In this document: positions 10,632 to 22,781 of the stretch, piece after piece | Layout of the letters: the number at the start of each line of letters is the position of its first letter | How positions within the stretch are numbered: position 1 is the stretch's first letter | Assembly: GCA_002118135.1 (NCBI GenBank) | Contig: BDIU01000132.1 | Coordinates: forward strand, 1-64,000 | Direction of reading: 5' to 3' | Length of the DNA: 64,000 nucleotides | From: Trebouxia sp. TZW2008 | Taxonomy: Eukaryota > Chlorophyta > Trebouxiophyceae > Trebouxiales > Trebouxiaceae | Program-made: the position numbers and the translations under genes | The notes under the pieces: generated by a model | Databases searched by the model: none | What the model saw: only the letters and a program-made list of their open reading frames with translations | Told to the model about the DNA's origin: nothing

Positions 10632-13600
10632 CTAGCTAGACTGTTCAAGCTGTTGCAATTCTGCTAGTATGGCTTGTTCGCTGTTCAGCTTTTGCACTTG
10701 CTCTGGTGTCAGTGCGCTGGTCCCACTTGCATCTCGCTTCTCTTTGATCTGTTGGACTTGCTTCAGCTTTTTCTGCAGATTCCTGATCTTCTTGGCTGCA
10801 TCAGTGACATGAGGAGATCTGTCTTTGGTTGATGGGGCAGCAGCTGGTTCCGCATCATCCTGTATGCTAAGCGCATCTATACCTGCATGCATTTATTGTT
10901 GTCATAATCTAGTATGTCTTGATGCAAATGTCACATCGCAAAAACGACGCATCAACACCCCAATTTCTTGCTGAGCATACTTTTGTACATGTGTCAAGGC
11001 TCTGCATAATACTGCAATACACAAAGCTGTACTGCACATCAAGCTGGATCATTCTGCACTATGCCCTGATGACGATGTGCAAGCAAATGCAATGTCTGCA
11101 GGCTGCCAAGGCAGGCTCACAAAGCAGAAGCTGCAGTCAGGATTAGTCTCACCATTTGCAGAGGCGTTATCTTTGCTGGGCACAGCGTGGACACCATCAC
11201 CACCGTCTACATCACCCTCTGCACTGGCTGCTTTCTTTTTGGACCTCCGTTTGCTGTTTTTAGAAGCGGATTTGGTGTCTGGGGGCGCAGCTCCTGGAGG
11301 CAGCCTCTGGCCTGACAGTTTCCCCAGCTTCCCAGCAAGTCCATTAGCATCATGACCAAGACTCAGTGATGTAGCGCTTGATGTGCCATCAGCTCTTCTG
11401 GAGTGCGGAGGGACATACCCTGTCAAGGCAAAGTTCGTATCTTGCGCCCTGCTTGAGTTGCAATCAGCACATGCCATGCATATTTACATATACTGAAGCT
11501 GCATTGTGCTACATCTTTCCTGTGTCATGTATGATGTTGCAAAGATGCCTTGTGCGACATAGACCTTGCTGAAGCAGAAAAAGACTGCAGACATGCACCT
11601 GGTCCAGCACGCATGCTTCCATTGCTGCAACCTAAAGTGGCCCTCGGCTTGGTTGCAGCCAACAGAGGGACATGTGGGCACTCAGCCCTGCATAATGTAC
11701 CAGTCAAGGTGTACAAGAAGAACTGACCTTGCTTCTGGACAGGAGCTGCAGAGGTGGAGGCTTTGCCGGCTGTGGTAGCTTGTGTCCTTGGGGACTGGGG
11801 CAAGTCAGGGTAGGTGCCCTCAGCTGCAGGCTGCCAGCTGGCTTCCAGCAGGCCATCAATCCGCTTGTCGAGAATCTTTTCACCGGAGTATCTGTGACAT
11901 CAGTGCAGCTCAGCTCAGCAGGCTTTATGGGGATTTGGGGTGTCAGTTCCACATTTCAATGCTTAGACAATCACTATAGTGGCAGCATGCTTGGTCATGT
12001 GCTCAGAGTGGCATAGTCAGTCTTGCAGAATAAGGATGCAGGAGCCACACAATACTCGCATATAATTGGCTTTGCTGGGAATTGCACATACATAGCACTG
12101 CCAATTTCATTCCTGGACCTTAGCCTGACATATACCTGCTGTAATCTTGCAGTGTCAGAATGACTATGAAAGACACGTCAGGTGCTCAGCCAGCATGTGC
12201 GAGCCCTACCTCCATATTTGGTATCCATTGTCTACGTTGAGTCTTGGAGCTACAGTAGCTGTCAGAAAGTGGCGGCCATCTGGAGCCCAGTCACACGTCA
12301 CTGCAACCTCATTCCTGCATATTGCATGCACTTCTGTACTCATACCAGGAGGCCGCGAACAATGCCATCATAAGTATTGTCAAACCTGCAGCACCTTCTC
12401 AGCTGAAATGCAGACTGCACACATGAGCTGTGATTCCTGAAGTTGAGTATGCCAAAGGCTGAGACTGATCCAGCATCAACAAAAACAAAGCATCATTTGC
12501 AGAAGAGGGCACCAGCACAGATGCTGTTGTGTGCAAACACATGCTATTTTGCTCAGCAGAAGGGTGCCAGCATCTTTTCTGTCCTTGATGATGTGTTAAA
12601 GGTGTACCTGACTTGGCTGATGACTTTGCATTTGCCATCTGTTTTCTTGTCAAGGAAGGTGATGTCACCAGGCAAGTTACCAAAGCCACACAGCGCCAAG
12701 AATCGACCCTGCAGAACAAAGCTGTTGCAACTACTTGGGAAACATGGCAGCGCTTCTGCAGCAAAATGCATGCAAACAGACAATTTTGCTTGACTACTTG
12801 CAGCAATTGTACGGCAGAGTCAAACAGAATGCCATGAGGCAATCACAACTTTTGATGCAAAGTTTTCTGACTGCTCCTTATCTTGAAACAGAATCAACAA
12901 CAGCTTGTCCAAGCATGTTGCAAGCATGGCAATTCAGGCAGGGCTATGAAAATTTGGTCATGCACATACAACAGCATGCACATAAGGGTCTTCATTCCTT
13001 CACAAATAATGTTCATGGACAACAACAAACCTGAGGGTTCCATTTGATGATGTTGCAGGGCCCATTGCCCAGATCATACACGGGCTTGCATTTGGCATCA
13101 AACAGGACAGTCTTGGCTGGCATGAAGCCCGCCACCACAATGAAGAAGGCTCCATCAGGCGACCACTGAGCATCATGTATTGGCCCATCCTACACTCATT
13201 TGTCAATTTCAACTTTTGAATTGCGCCCTTGGCTTGACTCTGAGATCAAGGCTATACAGCAAGAGCAGCGTGTCAGCCTGCACCTGGCTGCTTTGACTTT
13301 GCTCAGTGTTATTGTGTACAAGAGCTCCTGAAAATCTCAGAGCAACAGCATGACACAAGCGATTGAAACAACAAACCAGACCAGTTTTGCAGACGGCATT
13401 TCATCCAGTTTAGAGCTTACAAAGCCTGCATGTACCTTCAGGTTGGGGACCAAGCAGTCATTGGTGCCATCTGCTGCCAGATAGTGGATCTTTTGCTCGC
13501 CATAGTAGCTCTGGTTAGTGACATCAACATCACTAGCTGTAATCGCCAGCAAGGCAGTGCCCGTTGCGTTCCAGTACAAGCGCACAGCATTTGTCTGCAG

Positions 13601-15601
13601 GAGAAGGATAGAACAAATGTCAAGACCGCCATGCGTCAGGAGTTGCTTCTGCCGTGACATTACTGGCTTGTCATCCTGTTCATTTCCTGGAATGTACACC
13701 AGAGTCTGGTGCCTGGTAGCAAAAATCGTGCATGATGGCAGTAAGAGCACAAGGCAAATCCTGCCTTGCAGCACACACCAAAAGGTCTAGTATAAGCAAT
13801 TGCACGCTTAGTATGCAAACACTCTGCAAATGCAGCTACACACCCGGAAAAAGCTTCTTCTGGCCACCGGCGCCGGCGCGTCTTGAGTCTTCCCCAGGGA
13901 CTGCACATCCCAGATGCCAACAAACCCTGGAGCACCTTTGCCTTCAGGAACCCATGCTGCCAGTTTGAGATTTGTTTCACTGCCGCCTGGCGACAGTGCA
14001 AAGCCCCCAACATTCTTCAGAGGCAGCTTGTGTTGCACCCCTGAAACAAACCAATGTATGTGCATCATCTGTTTGCCCAACAGCCCTTTTGCACAATTGG
14101 CCCAACTTCTTAGAAAACACAAGCAAATTTGCAGGTGTTGGAAGTTATAGGCTAATCACAAGTCCTGTATTGTACTGAGAGCTTCTGTAAAGAACCCAGA
14201 TATGCTGTTTGCCAAAAAGGATCAGAATTCAAGTTTCTGGCGCTAGCATGCTTGTAATCACACAGCAGCAGATTGAAATGTCACGTGTCAACATGGTGCA
14301 TCAGAGGAGCATGAGGCTCAGGTGGTAGAGACATGTCTGCAGGATGCTTGACACTAGATTGCCTGAGGTCAGGTTGTTTGGGCAAGTCATAGGCTCAAAA
14401 TATCCAGGTCAACTTAGGAAGATCCGGCATGACATTGTGTTGTGTGACTTTCAACAATTGAACATTGGACGCCCATTTGATGACGCTCAAGGCATACCTG
14501 ATTGGCGAGACAGTGCCACACACACCTAGCAATGTATGCTAGAAAGTGAAGTGATTATTGTGCACCATTGCCAGCATTGCTGTTACCTTCTGCAAATGCC
14601 TTCAGTCTGTATATGTTGACATTGTTATTGACCATGTGCGCCAGTAGCGCCTCATCAGAGCTGAGCTGCAGAGCAGGCCATGCATCCTTGCTCATGCCCT
14701 TCTGATACAGCTGCACAACTGGCGCCCCAGACGCCAGGTCAAGCAGCTGCAGCAGAGATTGCTCAAATGTTTGAATTGACTCAGCAAGAAAATGCAGGCA
14801 AGCTCTGCTACACTCAGCATGGCGCAGAAGCTGCATTGCAAAGTCTTTCCATCTGCATCAGACTGCAACTTTGCAGACAAGAATCTTGACAATGACCAAA
14901 TTGAATCTTGGTCTTCAATTTCCAGGTAGTCATCTCACCTCGAAACGCCAAGTTTTGCTTGATACTCGGCGCTGGTGGTCGGCAGCTTAAAGCACAACTT
15001 CAGTCCAAATTCAGCTTAATGCAGATGCAGCAGCCTCAGCCGCCGCGACTGTAATGACTGCTCTGTGCGGAGTTGTGCGGAATGTGCATCAGCTTAAGTG
15101 TCAGTGGCATCGCAGATGCTCTCATGCCCAAGACACCTTTGAGTCTCAGACAAGAATCTTGACAAGCAATTGACAATGCTGCTTTGCTGATGGTTTGCAT
15201 TTACCTTCAAGTTCTTTTCTGAGTTGCCAGCGTCCTTTTGAGACCTCTGGAATGTCTGTAAGTAGCTGCTTCTTGGTGAGAATGCCACAGCCACAATCTG
15301 TGGCAGCTTCAACACTCTGTCCTGCATAGCATACGGCAGGTGGCCAGGCGCCCAAGGCTGCAAGCGAAAGCAGCAGCATCTGCAAGCTGTACTGCTAACG
15401 GCATATGAAACAAAAGCTTACTTTGGAACGACTGCCGAAGTCTGTGATCGATACTTGGTCAGTCGTAGTCGCTGCTAGCAGTTGGCCATCTGCTGACCAG
15501 CTCACGGACGACGCGGGTATGCTGCAGAGCACGGCTATTGTCACGCGCATACTGCACGCATGGCGCCAAAGCAGTCTGTGCAACGCATGTGATTTCATCA
15601 T
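10632..15601 (-). CDS. EIF2A: Eukaryotic translation initiation factor 2A, multi-exon
   Basis: eIF2A is a WD40-repeat factor that delivers initiator or other Met-tRNA to the 40S subunit in a GTP-independent way. Exons in transcript order carry SVSWSADGQLLA, VAVAFSPRSSYLQTFQ (15321-15205), LASGAPVVQLYQKGMSKDAW, NVGGFALSPGG with WVPEGKGAPGFVGIWD, DVTNQSYYGEQKIHYLA, HDAQWSPDGAFFIVVAGFMP, LALCGFGNLPGDITF, WAPDGRHFLTATVAPRLNVD and RIDGLLEASWQP. After these come YVPPHSRR, a Lys-rich linker, and the C-terminal coiled coil (KKIRNLQKKLKQVQQIKEK) that ends at 10632. All match the eIF2A order. The 5' end is unresolved: the in-frame ATG pair at 15601/15598 is a candidate, but an upstream exon is possible because about 40 expected N-terminal residues were not found. 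One intron contains an antisense LINE fragment (about 14290-14530). Confidence 0.9.
14290..14530 (+). mobile_element. LINE (non-LTR retrotransposon) 3'-end ORF fragment in an eIF2A intron
   Basis: On the plus strand, opposite to eIF2A, a frame reads MRLRW-stop-RHVCRM, then LPEVRLFGQV, a basic stretch, and NIGRPFDDAQGIPDWRD before a stop near 14529. This order (LRW..H..RM.., LP..LFGQ, ..LNI..F..A.DR..WR) is the common C-terminal tail found after the reverse transcriptase in many LINE ORF2 proteins. An in-frame stop shows decay. The fragment lies wholly between two eIF2A exons (about 14583 and 14042), consistent with 5'-truncated retrotransposition into an intron. Confidence 0.65.
15090..15165 (-). 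repeat. Dispersed repeat, copy 1
   Basis: Read on the minus strand, this intronic stretch of eIF2A shares a core (CTTGGGCATGAGAGCATCTG and flanks) with 58795-58860 on the plus strand. The match is roughly 50 bp with scattered differences. It is a short interspersed repeat of unknown type; no ends or target duplications could be defined. Confidence 0.55.
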
Positions 15602-16184
15602 TGTACCTGTCAAAGCCGGTCACCGTCTGCACCTCAGGCACTGCATCGAAAAGGGATGCAGCTTCTTTGCGACGAGCTGCAAGCGCATCATCGTGTCACG
15701 CTTGCCTGAATGCTCAAGAAGGCCCTGGCAGATTGGGCAACGGCCTTACTGATGATCCGTTGCGACATACGGAAGGTTACGCTTGCTGATCAGTGGTGCT
15801 GGCTGCCGTCGGCGCGACCTGTATACCAGTCGCTCGCCCTACGTCTCGTTCAAACGACGGAAAGCGCGATGTTATGTACTGTCACACAAGTCCGTCGACG
15901 CATCTGCTTTGTGCGACCGAGCACTTTCTGCACATGAACGCTCAAAGCATGGTCCCTTGTTCGTGTTCTGACAACACAAACTCGAAAGCCCGCTGTCTGT
16001 GCATGGGCATACAGGTTTGCGCTTTATTCGGTTCGCTCAACTGCAGATGAGTTTGCAATCTGGTTGTAAGGCCTGCACATGAAGAAACACTCACGACCTA
16101 TTGCTGGCATCCCATCAGCAAGCCTAACAGGGCATCAGATTTTGCCTCTGGCGCAGTGAAGTTCTGCTTCAGCAACAAACTAGT
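15602..16184. promoter_or_regulatory. Spacer between divergent eIF2A and TPR gene
   Basis: Up to 583 bp separates the eIF2A 5' region (-) from the TPR gene start (+). It is richer in CG dinucleotides (15640-15960) than the surrounding introns, as seen in other 5' regions of this window. An unrecognised first exon of eIF2A may lie here. Confidence 0.35.
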
Positions 16185-17784
16185 ATGGGTCGCGGGCGAG
16201 GCAAGAGGGGTGGAGGAGGTGAGGAGCGTGAGGATCAGTATGGGGGTGGATTTGGTTCACAAGACAGGCAAGAGCACTTCAGCTCTGGACAAGGGGGCAA
16301 GTCTGGGGCAGGGGGAGGTTTCAGCGGTGGAGGGGAAGCAGGTCAAATGTTTGAGATGCATAGCATGCAAGGCTCAAGTCAACAGTGTCAAACAACAGAT
16401 TCAGGCTGTAGGTGGGTCAAAAAAGGGCAGTCAAGTGTCATATGTGCGCCAAGTACCCAAGTTTCTGCAAGCTCATGCTCACTTGCTTGGAAAGGGTGCG
16501 CTGGCCAGCACTGCCACCCCAGAAGGGGCAACACTGGTGCAAGATGTTGACAGTGACCAGGAGGGCAACCTTGAGGATGATGATGGGGTCAGTAGCTGAT
16601 GCTTCACTTCCTGACATCATGTCTTGTAGGCATCGGAGGATTAAGAGTCTGTGCTGGATGTGAAAGGCGTATGCTTGCGTGTCAAAGCAATTCATTGTGT
16701 TGTGTGCAGGGCGCATTGCAGCGAGCGATAGCTGACAACCCAGAATTGGCACAGCAGGATCCAGCTTTGCTGAAACTGGCAAACAAGGTGAATGTGTTTG
16801 TTTTGAAGCATACATGTGCTTAGATAGAAGACTATTGTGAAAGGCTGGCAACAAATCGCTGTGAGCAACTGCATCAAGATCAAGTGGACGCAGGGCAGGG
16901 CTGCTGACATCAAGGCAAAGGGGAACACAGCTTTCTCGTCAGGAAACTTTGATGAAGCAATTACTCTCTTCACAAGCTGTATACAGCTGGACCCAGAGTA
17001 AGACAATGCAGAGCAAATGGTGCTTGTTGTTGCTGAGTGAGAATGCTGCTGCCGCTTCAATTGTTGACATGAGCACAAGCTTGCTTGTTGCCATACGCCA
17101 ATGTGTAGTGTCCACCTGGGCTTGAAGGTATGCATGCCTGACTGCAATGAGACATGCAGGAATGAGGTCTTCTTTAGCAATCGTGCTGCTGCATTTCATT
17201 CGTCAAAAGAGTATGTCAAAGCTTTGCAAGATGCTCGACGGGTCATCGCTCTCAAGCCAAAGTGGGCAAAAGGGCATGCGCGGCTTGCTGCCGCCCATTT
17301 TGCCATGCAAGATTTCTCAGAGGTGGGCACAAAGTACAACCTGTTGCGCGATATTTCATGCTTTGTCTTGAGCGGCAGAACTCAACAAGATTATTGTCTT
17401 AGCATGCATGCACTCATGAGACGGCTCACACTTTGCAGACACAGTAGTTGCTGCAATCCGCATTTGCACTGTTTGTTAAGGCGTCTGTGCAGAGTGATGC
17501 AGCTTGCTTCTGGCTTGGTTGTCCGCCATGTGTCACGCTAAGTTCAAGCTTGTCAGCAGGCAAAGGAAGCATACCAGAGGGCTTCAGCATTAGAGCCTGA
17601 TGACTCTCATCTGCTTGAGGCTTTACAGAAAGCTGATGCAATGGAGCGAAAGGAGGCTGAACAGCACAAGCACAAGTTCAAAAGGAAAACTGCTTTGCCT
17701 TCAAGTAAAGACAGCATTGCTTCAGGCAAAAAGCTTAAAGCTTCCACAAATCTGTCATTTGCCGATGAGGATGAGGGCGATTGA
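16185..17784 (+). CDS. TPR protein embedded in a KIAA1143/DUF4604-like frame, 6 exons
   Basis: Six exons join in frame to 300 aa: 16185-16341, 16412-16587, 16710-16787, 16894-16997, 17160-17322 and 17560-17784. Residues 1-52 are Gly/Arg-rich (MGRGRGKRGGGGEE). Residues about 58-72 read SQVSYVRQVPKFLQA, close to the N-terminal signature of KIAA1143/DUF4604 proteins (QVSYV...P.FL). An acidic linker follows. Then come three TPR-type helical pairs: KAKGNTAFSSGNFDEAITLF, VFFSNRAAAFHSSKEYVKAL and GHARLAAAHFAMQDFSEAKE, the arrangement of HOP/STI1 and related HSP90-binding TPRs. A Lys-rich stretch leads to NLSFADEDEGD, matching the DUF4604 C-terminus (LSFD-acidic). The TPR is therefore flanked by both ends of the other family. 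An HSP70/HSP90 link is inference. Confidence 0.85.
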
Positions 17785-18197
17785 AGTTCTGAAGCTGCTC
17801 ACGCTCGTGTGCTGGTCATGCACACTGACGACTCTGTGCAAGTTCTGCTTGTCATTCAGCAACTTTTGCAGAAATAGTTCTGCAGAAAAGTGCACATAGA
17901 GCATGTGACTCACATTGGAAAATGACACCTCTCACCTTCCTTTCAGGCAGCAGTATCCCTTTTTCTGTGTTCAATCAAGGCTGGGTGGCAGCTTCAAGAA
18001 TCCATTGTAGGCGCCGTGCTATGGCATGGGTAGGAAAAAGCTATACAGAAGTCAAAGTGCCGCACTGCGGCAATGAGTCATTACCAATGCCTGATATCTG
18101 GTCTGCAATTTTGAGTGACGAAGCATTAATATTACCTGTTTGGTATATTTTGTTTTAGGTACGTATGCATTGCCTCACATGGCGCGTCAGCGTTCCA
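17785..18197. other. 3' spacer between the TPR gene and the LINE
   Basis: This stretch of about 410 bp should hold the 3' UTR of the TPR gene and possibly the 3' flank of the LINE remnant. No other gene is seen. Confidence 0.4.
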
Positions 18198-19112
18198 TTA
18201 CCTCTGGTACTTGCAGAGAGAGAGAGAGACTACACGCTTTGGCCAGCCAACAAGTCTGATCGCGTGTGTCAAAACCTGATCAAATATTGAGACAATCAAG
18301 GCAATCAAGAATGAACTTGGACACTCCCTTTGACCAAAAAATGATCTCATAGTGTCAGTCTGAGATATGAAAAGACAAGCATACTGCTGCCTGAGCGGCT
18401 GTAGAAGATTGCATTCAAACACAAGATGAAACTCATCAGCAATTGACCCAGAGCCACAGTGAGCACAAATCCTGTCTGCCCTATTGAATGGCAACAGGCA
18501 ACTTATGTGAAGCAAGCTTGAGCTTCAGCCTGAACTGCAGCAAACGCCGCATGCGCCTGGCAGAAACAGGTAACTGACAATAACGCCGCCGCTTGCTGAA
18601 TTGGCCTAAACCAGTGATGATAAGTGCAACTCAACACCCCAGCAGAAGGGGCAGACTTAGGACTGTACAAGTCAAAATCATGAACGCCCTGCAAGCTGCC
18701 ATGCAACAGCTGTATAATACTAGGAGCATCCAAAATCAAGACATCAGTGACACTAGGAGACACATGATAGCCGATGGAGCGCAGGCTGTGAGACACAGAT
18801 CCACAAAAGTTCCTAGCCCCTCGCGCAGCATCTGCCTGATTGTCCAACAGTATCGTGTGGGAAAAAGACCCATGAGTGGTAGCAGCAAGCCTATTGTAAA
18901 GTCTGTTGCCACCAAAACACCTTGAGAGCTGTCAAGCCAAGCTCTGTAAGCAACATTGAACTGGAGGTGTTGAAACGCCGTAAAAACCTAGCATAAGTCT
19001 GCTCCAAGTCAGAGCGCGCCCCGTTTGCAGCAGCAGATCGAGGGCTGTGCATGCCCCAAAGCTCACAACCATAATGAATAGTGGGCACCAAAATACTCTG
19101 TAGTAGTTGCAA
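18198..19112 (-). mobile_element. Decayed LINE (non-LTR retrotransposon), C-terminal ORF2 region
   Basis: The minus strand carries, in order, a block (18891-19112) with LLQSILVPTIHYGCELWG and an Arg/Phe segment typical of the region just after the LINE reverse transcriptase. A middle block (18503-18847) follows. The last block (18198-18515) has RADRICAHCGSG..DEFHLVFEC, the CCHC-like knuckle (C-x2-C-x10-H-x4-C) found at LINE C-termini. Blocks lie in different frames with stops, so the copy is dead and 5'-truncated. A short GA run at 18215-18229 follows. It differs from the fragment at 14290-14530. Confidence 0.75.
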
Positions 19113-19334
19113 CTTCTAATTGCAGTTGCTCAGTGACATTTGCTTCCTTTACGTCTTCTTCGTCTTGCAGCCCTGTAAAATTACTCTCTCTGACAAGCTA
19201 CTCTGCAAGAGTGATGCTGTACATAGTGTTTGCATCATCGCGTCTCATGTGATTTCTGCATCAGTTGCTCGCGAAGCCTGCGGCCTAGGCCTAAGTCATC
19301 GAGTTGAGGGCTTGTCAGGCCTCTGCCCGAGAAC

Positions 19335-22165
19335 ATGCATCTTGCGGGTGCTGCAAGATCAGCAACACACTGCATTGACATCTTGCGATCCGGCAGGTCT
19401 GCCGTTCTTGTCAGAATGCATCAGCAGCAGGTGGTCCTCGACCTTGTCACGCTAGTTGGGACTGTTCGCATCTTTTAGCCCATCATCAGCATATCTACAA
19501 ACAACGACTTTGTGTCACCTGCAAATCCGACTGATGACGCGCTCAATGTAGGCAATTAGACTGCTTGCTAGTCAAGCTAGCGTACAGAAGGAGACAAACA
19601 CCAGCAAGCTTTTCTATGCTGTATCTGGTGCCCCAGAGCATGACAGGCAGCCTCACCCAGAAACAGCAAAACGTCTGCCAGCCATTCTTTCAGCTCTTGA
19701 GCGGTGTGGCGTGACAACAACACATACAGACAAGGTTAGATACTATAGAGAGTATCTCAGCTTACCCCTCTTGTGCTTTTATTGAAGAAATGCTCAATGC
19801 ATATTGGCTACAGCTGACATTATTGGCAGAACCAAGGTCAGCCACCATGGAAGAGGTACATGCAGTCCATGACAGCGAGTATGTCCAGCAGCTCAAGGAA
19901 ACAGCCAGCACTAAGGCTCCAACAGTGGTGGCAGATTTTGATGACCCTGATGGATTCACCTATATGACTAGCACCTCATATGATGATGCGCTCAAGGTGA
20001 ACTCTGCTGTATGATGCAACAAATAAGCTGCAGGCAAAGGACCCAAGATTCTGGGAGCACCTGCGTACACAGGGAATTCTGCACGTACATGTATGTCAAA
20101 AGTAGGTGTGCATGTCGTGTGTCTCATGGAACAGCAGCCACCTCACAAGAGCATTGTTGAGATTTTGGCGTGTCAGCAGCTGGTATGCTCATAGCTTGCT
20201 GAGACATATAGGTCTCAGACGTGCGGCAACGCCAAAGGTGCTTTGATGCAAACTGAGCTCTGCATGCAGCAAGGATGCATCAATGCTGCAGCTGCAGCAA
20301 GTAGATCAACAATTATTGCATAGAGTGGCAGGAGGTAAAAAAGCACAATTGGGCCAATCAACACTGCACTGCAGGCCTCAGGAGGAGCTTTGGCTTTGAT
20401 TGACGCTGTTGTGGAGGCCTCCAAACAGCGTCAGCCCGCAGCAGAAGTGCCGGCTGGCTATTCAATTGCGCGACCGCCTGGCCACCACGCCACTGCCAAT
20501 CAGTCCATGGGTTTCTGTTTGCTCAACAACGTGGCCATTGCTGCCAGATATGCTCAGCAGCGCCATGGCTTGAAAAAGGTAGCTAGTCTTTGGGCAGACT
20601 GCATTTATGCAGTACATGCAGCCAGTACATGCAGCAAGTACTGTGACAACCGGCATGCACTCAGAGATGTTTGCCTGCACTGCGCAGATTTCAGCTGTTT
20701 GCAGCATTTGTATAAGCCAAGAGAATTTATTGTGAGTTTTGGCTTGGACTATCCCTGGTTTGTCCGCCAAGGAAATGTGCTCGATTTGCAAGCATCAAGG
20801 CTGGGGCGTGACTGATGTGTCTGTCTGATGTTAGATTTGTACAATCTGCATGCATTGCTGTCGCAAGACTGACTGCAGCAGTATGCCTTGGCATGTCAGC
20901 CTACACCGCAATGCTGCCACAGCAGTTGTTGCTCATGTCTGTCAGCCAAGCAGTTGGTAAGACAGCTGCGCATGCACTTCACACTGATTCATGCGCTGTG
21001 CGCAGGTCATGATCTTGGACTGGGATGTACATCACGGCAACGGGACCAATGACCTGTTCTATGAGGATGACAATGTTCTGATGATTGACATGCATGAGGA
21101 CGGTGTATGGCCTTTCTCAGGGCTACTGCAGGAGACAGGGGCAGGCAGGGGCCAGGGCCATACCATCAACATCCCCATGCCAAGTCAGTGTTTGCCCAAC
21201 GTGCTGGTGTTGCTTGTATGTGCTGTCCTTCAAGGCTGCAGATGCTGCCTTTGCATCTTGTTTCCTGTTTGTGCCAAACTACAACAACTTATGTAAATAT
21301 TATTCCACAGGAGTGTCATTCTGCTCATCACCAGCACTGTCATGTGTCAAGGAGCCACAAACTGGGTACAGTCTATTAGCGCAGCTTTGACTGCTGAGGT
21401 CTGCCTTCTGCTGTGTCAATGCAGGCAATTCCTACTGTGTCTCATCTGCGCTACTTCCTTGCTCTGCATCTACTTCAAGCTGCCAATGGTCACACCTGCA
21501 AGTTGTGCTGTGCCCTCTAATTGCTGCTTGAGCATGTAAAGTGTGCTTGTAGTTGGGTCTGGAGATGCAGCTGCTCGCTTGGCATTTGACAAGATCATCC
21601 AGCCAGCAGCCATACGGTTTCAGCCAAACATCATTTTGATTAGTGCTGGCTACGATGCTCACTGGAGAGACCCTTTGGAGAAGCTGAACTTTTACAGCAG
21701 CACATATCACTTTCTCACACGCCGTGTCAAGCAGCTCTCAAACAAGCTTTGCGGTATGGCTGCCTTGCACATGACAGTATTGTCCTGTTGTTTCGCTTTG
21801 TCAGTCTGGTCTCAGCTGCCTCTGCTGAGCCTGCATGATCTGGAGAGTAGGTCTGCTGAGTGACACTACATTGCCTGTCGTCAACAGTCATTCTCAGTGA
21901 TAATATCCACCATTGACAGGCACGTGGTTTTGCGCCTACTTCACTTCTCTTCTTTATCATTGCAGGAGGCAGGCTGGTCATGCTCATGGAGGGCGGCTAC
22001 AGCTTGCAGGGTCTGAGTGAGTCTGTTTCAGAGTCTTTTCTGGCTTTGCTGGGAGAACCCTCACAGCACCAGCCTGATACTGAAGTTGTTGAGCCCATGG
22101 ATGCTGTTTGGAAGCGCATTGCTGAGATCAGAAAAGTTCATGGACTAGAACAAGGCACACGATAG
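19335..22165 (+). CDS. HDA14: Histone deacetylase family enzyme, HDA14-like, with putative organellar presequence, 7 exons
   Basis: A zinc-dependent class II-type lysine deacetylase. Seven exons join in frame to 414 aa: 19335-19430, 19552-19734, 19814-19996, 20375-20578, 21006-21183, 21553-21753 and 21966-22165. Diagnostic motifs are [35 protein letters not shown] (catalytic His pair), [21 protein letters not shown] (zinc Asp/His), NLF-type Asp block LISAGYDAH (zinc Asp) and LMEGGYSL. These match plant HDA14 better than RPD3-type enzymes. Exon 1 encodes [20 protein letters not shown], Arg/Ser/Ala-rich with few acids, like a chloroplast or mitochondrial presequence; Arabidopsis HDA14 is also organellar. 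The first exon is inferred from phase and composition, so the start is less certain than the rest. Confidence 0.93.
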
Positions 22166-22781
22166 TTCCCTGCAAATCTCTTCAACAGTAAATCCAAGCA
22201 ATCATGTCATGTCTGCGTTAGTAGCATATATCCCAATTGAATCAGATCTGCAAGCTCGATCGTGTCTTGCATATTGGCGTGGTAACAATGTGGTCAAGTC
22301 GACAGGCACAATACCATGGAATGTAACACAATCCCAAACCTGGATCCATGGAGCTTTGCAGTGCAGCTGAGTTATGAGCTCGAATAGTAGCAAGAATTTG
22401 TAATGAGTAGGGAGCAGCAATACACACACAGCTGCAGCAGAGTATAGCAAGACTTAAGGCCTATTTTTGTCAATGGTGTCCTACTGCTAATGGTGTCCTA
22501 CAGCTACCTAAGAACAAACGAAATCCTACTTGTCTACTCCTAGGACCTAAAGCAAGCAATAGCAGCCACAACTGCATGCCGTACAAGACTGACAGAAAAG
22601 AATGTCACAGGGTTGAGTTCTGAGAGACTGGATTCAGTTTCAACAGACAAGCAGAACGGGCCAGCCTACAGCCAAACTACCTCAGTAGCAAGACCAGCAT
22701 GCTGTTCTCAAGAGGCCATTGCCTTGTTGAGGCCTCTGCAGGCTTTGTACTGAGGTCAGCATTGGCTATAGAGCTTCACTG
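22166..22781. other. Convergent 3' spacer
   Basis: This 616-bp gap lies between the 3' ends of HDA14 (+) and adenylate kinase (-). It contains an imperfect local duplication near 22478-22504 (the phrase TGGTGTCCTAC occurs twice). No gene is seen; it should hold the two 3' UTRs. Confidence 0.5.

Noticed and set aside
15640..15960. Extra gene in the eIF2A/TPR spacer
   Set aside because: Open frames here are short and CG-rich 5' sequence explains them; none matches the missing eIF2A N-terminus clearly.
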